A stretch of DNA of 12,172 nucleotides from positions 1 through 12,172 of the forward strand of contig CAKVMJ010000033.1 in NCBI GenBank assembly GCA_934772445.1, read 5' to 3'. Position 1 is the first letter of the stretch; the number at the start of each line of letters is the position of its first letter. Positions 1 through 7,113 of this stretch are shown piece after piece. The notes beneath the pieces are model-generated. The model ran no database searches, had not been told where the DNA came from, and worked only from the letters and a program-made list of their open reading frames with translations. Origin of the DNA: an uncultured Clostridia bacterium (GTDB lineage Bacteria > Bacillota > Clostridia > Christensenellales > UBA1242). The position numbers and the translations under genes are program-made.

Positions 1-3
1 ATC

Positions 4-483
4 ATGGATAAAAATAGTATCACAGCAGTTGGTGTTTCAACGCAAAAAGTTGGAGCAGCGGTGTTAGATAAAAATGGTGATAAGGATTATAAATTAGTTT
101 CTAAGTTAAAACCAGTTATCTTTTGGATCCCTATTTTATTTATTCCGCTAGTAATTGTTGGAGTGTTGTTGGATTATTTCTTAATGGGAATGAGTGGAAT
201 AATCTCAATTGTATTTGCACTAGTTTCTATAGGTTTTATGATCTTTGCTGTAGTTGTAATGAAAAAAGCAATTAAGAACGAGAAAAACGCAAATAATGTT
301 TCAATGCAAATGATGAATGAAACTAATTTCCTAACAGAAGAAGAAAGAGGCTATATTCAAAAAATTTATAATGCTTATATGACATCGTATGTGGCAGAAT
401 ATGTGCAATTAATAATTCAAATAATCTATGAAATAATTAGATTATTGATTAGCTTATTAAAAATATTTAGTAAAAAGAATTAA
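4..483 (+). CDS. Small two-helix membrane protein of unknown function
   Basis: I do not recognise this 159-residue protein. Residues 1-35 are polar. Two strongly hydrophobic stretches (about 38-60 and 64-86) separated by a very short turn look like a membrane hairpin. A polar segment (88-125) with an acidic patch around 111-115 (TEEER) follows. The C-terminus (about 128-154) is rich in I, L, V and Y and could be a third membrane-associated or amphipathic helix, ending in a basic KIFSKKN tail. The ATG lies three bases from the window edge, so no ribosome binding site can be seen and the true start may lie further upstream. It is followed only by a weak hairpin and then by the rpoZ promoter, so it is probably the end of a separate transcription unit. 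No function is proposed. Confidence 0.6.
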   Translation: MDKNSITAVGVSTQKVGAAVLDKNGDKDYKLVSKLKPVIFWIPILFIPLVIVGVLLDYFLMGMSGIISIVFALVSIGFMIFAVVVMKKAIKNEKNANNVSMQMMNETNFLTEEERGYIQKIYNAYMTSYVAEYVQLIIQIIYEIIRLLISLLKIFSKKN

Positions 484-490
484 CTTTTTT
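472..490 (+). terminator. Weak candidate terminator after the membrane-protein gene
   Basis: AAAAAG (472-477) can pair with CTTTTT (484-489) around the loop AATTAA that contains the stop codon, and the right arm doubles as a T-run. The stem has only one G-C pair, so it is weak and may be chance in AT-rich DNA. Confidence 0.25.
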
Positions 491-493
491 AGC

Positions 494-506
494 GTAAACC
501 GTTTAC
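494..506. promoter_or_regulatory. Palindrome overlapping the rpoZ -35 box, possible operator
   Basis: GTAAAC-C-GTTTAC is a perfect 13-base inverted repeat with a single central base. Its right arm overlaps the first five bases of the -35 hexamer (502-507), where a bound repressor would exclude RNA polymerase. It resembles LacI-family operators in style, but its odd centre does not fit the CcpA cre consensus, whose centre is CG. Six-base arms arise by chance fairly often at this base composition, so the position is the main argument. Confidence 0.35.
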
Positions 507-530
507 AAATTAACGAATTGGTTATATAAT
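502..530 (+). promoter_or_regulatory. Sigma-A promoter of rpoZ
   Basis: The -35 is TTTACA (502-507) and the -10 is a perfect TATAAT (525-530), with a 17-base spacer. Transcription should start near 537, giving a leader of about 24 bases that carries TTGGAG (547-552) eight bases before the rpoZ ATG. Confidence 0.8.
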
Positions 531-560
531 AGTAGATATTAAAAAATTGGAGTACTTATT

Positions 561-767
561 ATGTTAATTGAACCACCAATAGATGCCCTTATAAAAAAAG
601 TTGGCAATCAATATAATCTTGCAGTAATTGTAGGAAAAAGAGCTAAATTTTTACAACGCAGACCAGAAGGTGAATTTCAACCATTACCAAGCCCACAAGT
701 AACAGTGGCAATAAATGAAGTTTATGCTGGTAAAGTTGTAGCAGAAAGTTCAGATGAAGAAAATTAA
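561..767 (+). CDS. rpoZ: DNA-directed RNA polymerase omega subunit
   Basis: This 68-residue protein is the omega subunit, which binds the beta-prime subunit and helps RNA polymerase assemble. The segment PPIDALIKKVGNQYNLAVIV followed by GKRAKFL is the typical omega N-terminal helix pair, and NEVYAGKV near residues 52-59 matches the conserved 'ALxEIxxGKI' region. The length is usual for Firmicutes. The start is supported by a TTGGAG site eight bases upstream. The gene has its own promoter and a terminator immediately after its stop, so it appears monocistronic. In B. subtilis it sits between gmk and coaBC. Here coaBC is missing and priA follows directly; whether gmk lies nearby cannot be seen, but the gene just upstream is not gmk. 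Confidence 0.93.
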   Translation: MLIEPPIDALIKKVGNQYNLAVIVGKRAKFLQRRPEGEFQPLPSPQVTVAINEVYAGKVVAESSDEEN

Positions 768-796
768 ACCCAATTTATTTGGGTTTTCTTTTTTTA
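766..796 (+). terminator. Rho-independent terminator of rpoZ
   Basis: AAACCCAA (766-773) pairs perfectly with TTGGGTTT (779-786) around a five-base loop, followed by C and an uninterrupted run of eight T (789-796). The left arm begins inside the rpoZ stop codon. Confidence 0.88.
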
Positions 797-829
797 TTTA
801 TAGATTGAAAAAAATTAAATAAATTCAAA

Positions 830-857
830 TTGATTTATTATATTTTTATGGTAAAAT
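830..857 (+). promoter_or_regulatory. Extended -10 promoter of priA, probably leaderless
   Basis: The -35-like TTGATT (830-835) is 16 bases from the -10 TAAAAT (852-857). The -10 is preceded by TGG, giving the TGN extension. Counting seven bases from the -10 places the transcription start at about 864, the A of the priA ATG. No Shine-Dalgarno sequence exists between the -10 and the start codon. Confidence 0.6.
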
Positions 858-863
858 GAGAGT

Positions 864-3065
864 ATGATTGCAGAAGTTATTGTTGATGTTTTAAATAGTG
901 AAGTGGATAGAATATTTGATTATCTAATTCCAGAAGATATGGCGTTGGAGCGAGGAGATAGAATCCTTGTTCCTTTTGGCAAACGAGAAATTGAAGGTTT
1001 TGTAATTTCTATTAAAGATAATTCAGATTATCCAGTAGAAAAGTTAAAAGCGGTTTTAAAAAGGTTTCCTGAGAATCCTATTATTTTGCCAGAACTTATG
1101 GATTTAATCGCTTATATGAAGGATCTTTATCATCTAAGATATGTTGATATTATAAGGCTAGTTGTACCATCGCAAATAAGAGGCGGAAAAGTTAAAGAAT
1201 TAATAGAAAAATGGTATAAACTTGCAGATGATGAAAAGATTATTTCTTTTATTTCAAGCTTAAATAAAAATAGTAAAAATCCGCCTAAAGTTATTGAATA
1301 TCTAAAATCTAAAGGCGAAGAAAAATTATCTTTGTTAAATAAAATGTTTACCAATGCTTGCATTTCAAAAATGGTAAACGAGGGTGTTTTGATAGAAAAC
1401 TTAAAAAAGAAAAAAAGGCAAGTTGAGATTGATGCTAAAGTTTCAAAAGAGATAGTTTTAACACCTTATCAAGATAACGCAGTTAATGCAGTTTTGAATG
1501 CAAATGCAAAAACTTTCCTTCTTCACGGCGTTACAGGTAGTGGTAAAACAGAAGTTTATATGCATATTATAAAAACCGTTTTAAATAGGGGTAAAACGGC
1601 GATAATGCTTGTGCCTGAAATTTCTCTAACACCGCAGGTTGTTGGGCTTTTTAAAGGCAGATTTGGAGATGATGTTGCGGTGTTGCATAGCAAACTTAGT
1701 ATGGGTGAGCGTTTTGATGAATGGTATAGGATTTATAACGAAGAAGCAAAAATTGTAATCGGACCAAGAAGTGCAGTTTTTGCTCCAATAAAAAATCTTG
1801 GTGTTATAATAATTGATGAGGAACACGATAGTTCGTATTTAAGTGATAGCAACCCAAGATATTACACGCACGAAGTGGCGGAATTTAGGAGTAAGGCAAA
1901 TGATTGCCCGTTGGTGCTTGGTAGTGCAACACCTAATTTGGATACATATTATAAGGCTAAAAATGGCGAATACGAACTTTTGGAATTGCCAACTAGAGCA
2001 AATCAAAAAGAAATGCCAAAGATTGAAATTGTGGATATGTGTGCGGAATTTAGAGGTGGTAATAAAACGCCATTTTCTGAGAAATTGCTTGCACAATTAA
2101 GTGCAACAATTGAACGCAAACAACAGGCGATTTTATTTATAAACAGAAGAGGATTTTCCACATTTTTAATGTGTAGAGAATGTGGTTATATTCCAAAATG
2201 TGAGAGTTGTGATGTTTCGCTCGTTTATCATAAAGATGATAACGAATTAAAATGTCATTATTGTGGTAAAAGATATAGAGTTATAACTCGATGCCCAGAA
2301 TGTGGAAGTGAGGAGATAAAACTTGGTAATGCAGGTACGCAAAAAGTATGCGCAGATTTAAAAGAATATTTTAAAGATGTTCCAATTTTTAGAATGGATA
2401 ACGATACCACATCAACAAAAGATGCCCACGCTAAAATTTTAGGTGAGTTTGGCAAAACTAAACCAGCAATTTTAGTTGGTACACAAATGGTGGCAAAGGG
2501 TCACGATTTTCCAGAAGTTAGTTTGGTTGGGATTTTAGATGCGGATTTAAGTTTGTTCTTTAATGATTATAGAGCGAACGAACGAACCTTTCAATTAATC
2601 ACACAAGTGGCGGGCAGAGCAGGAAGAAGTGAGATTGAGGGAAAAGTTGTGTTGCAAACATATTTTCCAAAACATTTCGTTTATAATTTGGTGGCAAACT
2701 ATGATTTTAAGAGGTTTTATGAAAAAGAAATAAACTTAAGAGAAACCACATTATTTCCACCATTTTCTAAGGTTTTGAGAATACTTGTAACTAGTGAAAA
2801 AGAAGATATAGCAAGAGATAAAACTCACGAACTTTTCATTAAAATGAAAGAATTTAGAATGAAAAGAAAAGAAGATTTTTATTTCTTAGAGGCAATGAAA
2901 GCACCAATTAATAAAATAAAAGATAAATTTAGGTTTCAAATTGTTACTAGGTTTTCTGCAGAAAACTCAAGGAAAATAATAGATGAAATATTTAAAATGG
3001 TGGAAGATGTTCAATCTAAAAATTTGCAAATATTTATAGAAACAAATCCTCAACATTTAAGTTAA
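864..3065 (+). CDS. priA: Primosomal protein N' (replication restart helicase PriA)
   Basis: PriA is a 3'-to-5' superfamily 2 DNA helicase that recognises stalled or D-loop forks and reloads the replicative helicase. The 733 residues are the usual length. The N-terminal DNA-binding domain starts with the typical MIAEVIVDVL...DRIFDYLIP, which fixes the start at 864. Walker A is GVTGSGKT (222-229), the DEEH box is at 318-321, GSAT is at 353-356, and motif VI is QVAGRAGR (581-588). Eight cysteines (C437, C440, C446, C449, C464, C467, C477, C480) form the two zinc sites inserted in the helicase domain. No ribosome binding site is visible; together with the promoter position this suggests a leaderless message. 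def follows 83 bases downstream with its own promoter-like element. priA next to def and fmt is the standard Firmicutes order. Confidence 0.97.
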   Translation: MIAEVIVDVLNSEVDRIFDYLIPEDMALERGDRILVPFGKREIEGFVISIKDNSDYPVEKLKAVLKRFPENPIILPELMDLIAYMKDLYHLRYVDIIRLVVPSQIRGGKVKELIEKWYKLADDEKIISFISSLNKNSKNPPKVIEYLKSKGEEKLSLLNKMFTNACISKMVNEGVLIENLKKKKRQVEIDAKVSKEIVLTPYQDNAVNAVLNANAKTFLLHGVTGSGKTEVYMHIIKTVLNRGKTAIMLVPEISLTPQVVGLFKGRFGDDVAVLHSKLSMGERFDEWYRIYNEEAKIVIGPRSAVFAPIKNLGVIIIDEEHDSSYLSDSNPRYYTHEVAEFRSKANDCPLVLGSATPNLDTYYKAKNGEYELLELPTRANQKEMPKIEIVDMCAEFRGGNKTPFSEKLLAQLSATIERKQQAILFINRRGFSTFLMCRECGYIPKCESCDVSLVYHKDDNELKCHYCGKRYRVITRCPECGSEEIKLGNAGTQKVCADLKEYFKDVPIFRMDNDTTSTKDAHAKILGEFGKTKPAILVGTQMVAKGHDFPEVSLVGILDADLSLFFNDYRANERTFQLITQVAGRAGRSEIEGKVVLQTYFPKHFVYNLVANYDFKRFYEKEINLRETTLFPPFSKVLRILVTSEKEDIARDKTHELFIKMKEFRMKRKEDFYFLEAMKAPINKIKDKFRFQIVTRFSAENSRKIIDEIFKMVEDVQSKNLQIFIETNPQHLS

Positions 3066-3092
3066 ATAATACTTTTATATTTTGCAAATATG

Positions 3093-3101
3093 TGATATAA
3101 T
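3093..3101 (+). promoter_or_regulatory. Internal extended -10 promoter before def
   Basis: TGATATAAT supplies the TGN extension and a perfect TATAAT (3096-3101) 28 bases after the priA stop. The -35 region at the right distance (TTTTAT, 3073-3078) is poor, as is common for extended -10 promoters. No terminator follows priA, so def could be read both from here and by read-through. Confidence 0.5.
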
Positions 3102-3148
3102 GAAAAATAGAGAAAAAATGGATATTTTAAGATTTTAAAGGAGAAAAA

Positions 3149-3622
3149 ATGGCTATTAGAAATGTGGTTCAATCTGGCGATCCAATTTTAAGAAAACAAA
3201 CAAAACCCGTTAATAATTTTGATGAAAATTTGTGGGAACTTTTAGATGATATGTATCAAACAATGAAGGCTAACCACGGTGCTGGTATTGCAGGACCTCA
3301 AGTTGGTATTTTAAGGCAAGTTTGTATTGTGGATATTAATAATATTAAATTAGAATTAGTTAATCCAGAGATTATAGAGAGAAGTGAAGATACTTGGGTT
3401 GATGTTGAAGGTTGCTTAAGCGTTAAAGGTATTCAAGGATATGTTGAAAGACCTAAAAAGGTTACTGTAAAGGCTTTTGATAGATATGGTAATGAATATA
3501 CGGTTTCAGCTAAAGATTGGTTAGCAAGGGCAATATGCCACGAAACTGACCATTTAAAAGGTATTCTTTTCACAGATATTATGAAAGAAGTTTATGTTAG
3601 AGATAAAAAGAAAGGAAGGTAA
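3149..3622 (+). CDS. def: Peptide deformylase
   Basis: This metalloenzyme removes the formyl group from the N-terminal methionine of nascent proteins, undoing the modification that depends on the next gene, fmt. The protein has 157 residues, normal for the short deformylases. Motif 1 is GAGIAGPQVG (44-53), motif 2 is EGCLS (87-91, metal ligand C89), and motif 3 is HETDH (131-135, ligands H131 and H135, catalytic E132). Motif 1 is slightly unusual: the family pattern GxGxAAxQ has a second alanine where this protein has G49. The start has an AAAGGAG site (3137-3143) five bases upstream. The gene stops one base before fmt, so the two are co-transcribed and likely translationally coupled. Confidence 0.96.
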   Translation: MAIRNVVQSGDPILRKQTKPVNNFDENLWELLDDMYQTMKANHGAGIAGPQVGILRQVCIVDINNIKLELVNPEIIERSEDTWVDVEGCLSVKGIQGYVERPKKVTVKAFDRYGNEYTVSAKDWLARAICHETDHLKGILFTDIMKEVYVRDKKKGR

Positions 3623-3623
3623 T

Positions 3624-4580
3624 ATGAAGGTTATATTTTTAGGAACTCCAGAATTTGCAATTCCTTCTTTGGAAGCAATTAATAAAGAATATGAGGTGGT
3701 TGGCGTTGTAACTCAACCAGATAAGCCAACAGGAAGAAGCGGAAAACTTACTCCTAGTCCAGTAAAACAAAAAGCATTGGAATTAGGACTTGAGGTATTT
3801 CAATTTGGAAAAATTAGAAAAGATGGTGTTGAACCTCTAAAAAAATTAAATGCCGATATTATGGTTACTTGTGCTTATGGTCAAATACTAAGCAAGGAAG
3901 TTTTGGAGCTAACTCCAAATGGTGTTTTTAATGTTCACGGAAGTTTGCTTCCTAAGTATAGGGGAGCAAGTCCCATTCAATGGTCGATTATAAATGGCGA
4001 AAAAGTTACAGGTATCACAATTTTAAAAAGTGATGTTGGCGTTGATGATGGTCCAGTGATTTTGCAAAAAGAATTAGAAATAAAAGAAGATGAAACTGCT
4101 GGTGAACTTTTTGAAAGATTATCTTATTTGGGTGCTGAATGTATTATAAAAGCATTAAAACAACTTGAAGATAAGAGTATTAAATATGTGGCTCAAGATA
4201 ACGAAAAAGCAACAGTTTGTAAGATGTTTAAAAGCGATTTTGGCTTGTTAGATTTTTCAAAAGATGCACAAGATTTGGTTAATCTAGTTAGAGGATTAAA
4301 TCCATCACCAATTGCTTATTTTAAACTAGATGAAAATGTTTATAAGGTTTATAAAGCAAAGGCTTTTGATAAATCTTATTTAGATAATTTTGGTGTGGAT
4401 TATTCATCTTTAAAAATGGGCGAAATTGCTCTATCTAAAGCAAAAATGGGATTGTTTATTAAATGCAATGATGGTTACTTTTCAGTTTTGGAAATCCAAG
4501 CACCAAATAGTAAGAGAATGGATATAAAAAGTTTCTTAAATGGTAAAAAACTAGAGATAGGAAAAATAATAAATGAATAA
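3624..4580 (+). CDS. fmt: Methionyl-tRNA formyltransferase
   Basis: Fmt transfers a formyl group from 10-formyltetrahydrofolate to Met-tRNA(fMet), creating the initiator tRNA. I choose the ATG at 3624 (318 residues) because the protein then begins MKVIFLGTPEFA, the exact family N-terminus, with AAAGGAAGG (3611-3619) just upstream. An in-frame ATG at 3594 lies inside def and would add ten residues without homology. The catalytic segment is NVHGSLLPKYRG (103-114), with N103 and H105, and D141 in GVDDGP; these correspond to N106, H108 and D144 of the E. coli enzyme. The C-terminal tRNA-binding domain occupies about 200-318. Its last eight bases overlap the start of rsmB. Confidence 0.96.
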   Translation: MKVIFLGTPEFAIPSLEAINKEYEVVGVVTQPDKPTGRSGKLTPSPVKQKALELGLEVFQFGKIRKDGVEPLKKLNADIMVTCAYGQILSKEVLELTPNGVFNVHGSLLPKYRGASPIQWSIINGEKVTGITILKSDVGVDDGPVILQKELEIKEDETAGELFERLSYLGAECIIKALKQLEDKSIKYVAQDNEKATVCKMFKSDFGLLDFSKDAQDLVNLVRGLNPSPIAYFKLDENVYKVYKAKAFDKSYLDNFGVDYSSLKMGEIALSKAKMGLFIKCNDGYFSVLEIQAPNSKRMDIKSFLNGKKLEIGKIINE

Positions 4581-5874
4581 AGAATTGTATTATAGTTATT
4601 TGGTTCTAAAGAAAGTATATATAGAAAAAGCGTATGCTGGAATAGAACTAAATAAGGTAATAAAACTACATAAAAATGAAATCAACACAGGGCTTATAAC
4701 AAAGATTGTTTATGGCGTTATAGAAAATGATATTTATTTAGATTATGTTATATCTAAATTTGTAACAAAAAAGGCAGATGAAAGCATTAATATAATCTTA
4801 AAAATAGGTGCGTTTGCAAAAGAGAATATTAATAGTATTCCAAATTTTGCTTTGGTAAACGAACTTGTAAACCTAACAAAAAAATATGAAAATAAATTTG
4901 CAGGCGGATTTGTTAATGCCACACTTAAAAATATTTTAAAAACTCCAGTTGAATTGCCAGATAAAAATAAGGATATTGTTGCATATTTAAGCATTAAATA
5001 TAGCTATCCAGTTTGGCTTGTTAGAAGCTTATTGAAAGATTATAAAGAAGATTTAACTGAAGAATTGTTAGCAAAAAAACTTACCACTCTAACTCATATT
5101 CGTGTTTTAGAGGATAAGATAACAATTGAAGATTTCAAGAAATATTTAAAAGATAAAAATATAGAATTTAAAGAAAGTGCGTTAAGTAATTTATTTTATG
5201 TGGATTATGAAAAGTTGCTAGATTATAAAGAATTGGAAAACTATTATATTGTTCAAGGTTTGCCAAGTATTATAACAGCTAATAATCTTTGCATAAATAA
5301 AGCCGTTAATATTTTGGATTTATGTTCTGCACCGGGAGGAAAAAGCGTGTTGATAGCACAAAATAATCCTTACGCAAATATAATTTCAGCTGATGTTTAT
5401 GCACATAGAATAAAACTCGTTGAACAATATGCAAGTAGGTATGGAATAAAGAATATAACCCCAGTTTTAAACGATGCAAGTAAGCTTAAAAGTGATTGGG
5501 TGGATAAATTTGATTATGTGTTGTGCGATGTGCCTTGTTCAAATATAGGTGTTGTGGGTAAGAAACCAGATGTTTTATTAAATAGAAAAGAAGAAAATTT
5601 AAAGGAATTATCTAAGTTGCAATATAAAATTTTGTCAACCGCAAGCAAGTATGTTAAAAAAGGCGGAATTTTAGTTTATAGCACTTGTTCAATCCTAAAA
5701 GATGAGAATATAAACATAATAGATAAATTTTTAGAGGAAAATAAAGAATATAAAACAATACCAGTGGAAACTTATGGCGTTAAAATAGTTGATGAAGATA
5801 ACACAGCGTTGTTTTTGCCAAATATAAGCGAAACAGAAGGATTTTTTATAGGGAGATTAAAGAGAAATGACTAA
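4573..5874 (+). CDS. rsmB: 16S rRNA cytosine-967 (m5C) methyltransferase RsmB
   Basis: RsmB (Sun) uses S-adenosylmethionine to make 5-methylcytosine at position 967 (E. coli numbering) of 16S rRNA. Its 433 residues are a typical length. Residues 1 to about 130 are the NusB-like RNA-binding domain (KIVYGVIEN near 44-52, FVNATLKN near 113-120). The Rossmann methyltransferase domain follows, with SAM motif ILDLCSAPGGKS (247-258), motif IV DVPCS (319-323; C322) and motif VI YSTCS (369-373; C372, the expected nucleophile). Motif IV continues NIGVVGKKPDV, slightly different from the usual SGxGVxRRxPDI. The ATG overlaps the fmt stop in an 8-base ATGAATAA, and the Shine-Dalgarno sequence is weak (AGG near 4558-4561), so translational coupling is likely. 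rlmN starts in the same kind of overlap. Confidence 0.95.
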   Translation: MNKELYYSYLVLKKVYIEKAYAGIELNKVIKLHKNEINTGLITKIVYGVIENDIYLDYVISKFVTKKADESINIILKIGAFAKENINSIPNFALVNELVNLTKKYENKFAGGFVNATLKNILKTPVELPDKNKDIVAYLSIKYSYPVWLVRSLLKDYKEDLTEELLAKKLTTLTHIRVLEDKITIEDFKKYLKDKNIEFKESALSNLFYVDYEKLLDYKELENYYIVQGLPSIITANNLCINKAVNILDLCSAPGGKSVLIAQNNPYANIISADVYAHRIKLVEQYASRYGIKNITPVLNDASKLKSDWVDKFDYVLCDVPCSNIGVVGKKPDVLLNRKEENLKELSKLQYKILSTASKYVKKGGILVYSTCSILKDENINIIDKFLEENKEYKTIPVETYGVKIVDEDNTALFLPNISETEGFFIGRLKRND

Positions 5875-7096
5875 ACTATTAGATTATAATATAAAAGAGC
5901 TTGAAGAAATATTAGCATCTTATGGCGAACCTAAATTTAGAGCCACTCAGCTTTATCAAGCAATGTTATCTGGAAAAGATTATGAAGATAAAATTAATCT
6001 TCCAAAAGAACTATTAAATCGTTTGAAAGAAAATAATATAGTTTTGCAACCAGTTAAGATATATAAAGAAAAAAAGAGCAAGGATAAAACTGTTAAATTC
6101 CTATATAAAATCGAAAACGATATAATAGAAGGCGTTTTGATGAAATATAAGTTTGGCAACACGATTTGTGTTTCAACGCAAGTTGGTTGTAAAATGAATT
6201 GTAAGTTTTGTGCTAGTAGCCTAAATGGATTTGTTAGAAATTTATCTGTTGGCGAAATGCTTGGACAAGTGGTGGCGGTTAATAAATATTTAGGCGGTAA
6301 CTTCAAGGATAGAAAGATAACAAATATAGTTTTGATGGGGAGTGGTGAACCTTTAGATAACTTTACAAATGTTATTAAGTTTTTAAAAGCATTAACAGAT
6401 GAAAATGGGTTCAATTTCAGCGTTAGAAATATTTCAGTTTCAACTTGTGGTATTCCATCAAAGATAGAGGAATTAGCAGATTCTGGAATGAATGTTACAT
6501 TATCTATATCTCTTCACGCACCAAATGATACCGTTAGAAGAGAAATTATGCCAATCGCAAAAAGTTATTCAATTGCTCAAGTTTTGGAGGCTGCAAAGCA
6601 TTATAACACGCTTACAAATAGAAGAATTATATTTGAATATACTTTAATTGATGGAGTTAATAATAAACCAACTCACGCTCGCCAACTTGCCGAACTTGTT
6701 AAAGATATTCCTTGTCATATAAACTTAATAAAGCTAAACGAGGTTGAGGGTAGAAACTTAAAATCTCCAACTCTAGAGAGTTGTGAAGAATTTTTAAATA
6801 TGTTAAATCGTTTGCAGGTTAGTGCCACATTAAGGCGTACTATGGGTGATGATGTTGAGGGAGCTTGTGGTCAGCTTAGAAATAGAGAATTAAAAGAACA
6901 AGCAAATGGATATAAAACTCACATTAAAGCAAATAAGCCTAGAGAAAGCGTTAAAAAAGTGGAAAAAGATAAAAAGCCATTAGATAAGAAATTTGTTTCA
7001 AAGAGTAAGGAAACGAATGGAAAGAGAATGGAAAGAAAACTACTAAAGAATGGTTTGAAATCTGGAAATATTAATTCAAAAGCAAAAAGAAAATAA
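5867..7096 (+). CDS. rlmN: Radical SAM 23S rRNA/tRNA adenine-C2 methyltransferase RlmN, with a basic C-terminal tail
   Basis: RlmN methylates C2 of A2503 in 23S rRNA and A37 in some tRNAs by a radical SAM mechanism with a methyl-cysteine intermediate. The 4Fe-4S cluster motif is C108-x3-C112-x2-C115. The SAM-contacting GSGEP is at 158-162. C334 in GDDVEGACGQL is the methyl-carrying cysteine (E. coli C355), and C101, seven residues before the cluster, matches E. coli C118. The protein is 409 residues against about 345-385 for the family. The excess is a lysine-rich tail from about residue 345 to the end (roughly 20 K and 4 R in the last 69 residues) with no family motif, perhaps an RNA-contacting extension. 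It overlaps rsmB by ATGACTAA, with AGGGAG (5850-5855) upstream. Only 17 bases separate it from rsgA; prpC and prkC, which lie here in B. subtilis, are absent. Confidence 0.96.
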   Translation: MTKLLDYNIKELEEILASYGEPKFRATQLYQAMLSGKDYEDKINLPKELLNRLKENNIVLQPVKIYKEKKSKDKTVKFLYKIENDIIEGVLMKYKFGNTICVSTQVGCKMNCKFCASSLNGFVRNLSVGEMLGQVVAVNKYLGGNFKDRKITNIVLMGSGEPLDNFTNVIKFLKALTDENGFNFSVRNISVSTCGIPSKIEELADSGMNVTLSISLHAPNDTVRREIMPIAKSYSIAQVLEAAKHYNTLTNRRIIFEYTLIDGVNNKPTHARQLAELVKDIPCHINLIKLNEVEGRNLKSPTLESCEEFLNMLNRLQVSATLRRTMGDDVEGACGQLRNRELKEQANGYKTHIKANKPRESVKKVEKDKKPLDKKFVSKSKETNGKRMERKLLKNGLKSGNINSKAKRK

Positions 7097-7113
7097 TATG
7101 GTTGGGTTTAAAA

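Noticed and set aside
484..560. Riboswitch or CcpA cre site upstream of rpoZ
   Set aside because: The leader is too short for a riboswitch, and the palindrome centre does not match the even-centred cre consensus.
1839..2100. Overlapping 85-codon ORFs on both strands within priA
   Set aside because: Both sit inside the conserved helicase core of priA, which accounts for the sequence constraint; no start signals.
3594..3623. Longer fmt start inside def
   Set aside because: The extra ten residues have no homology, and the ATG at 3624 has both the ribosome binding site and the family N-terminus.
5980..6414. 144-codon minus-strand ORF
   Set aside because: It is a shadow of rlmN, lies wholly inside it, has no ribosome binding site and encodes no recognisable motif.
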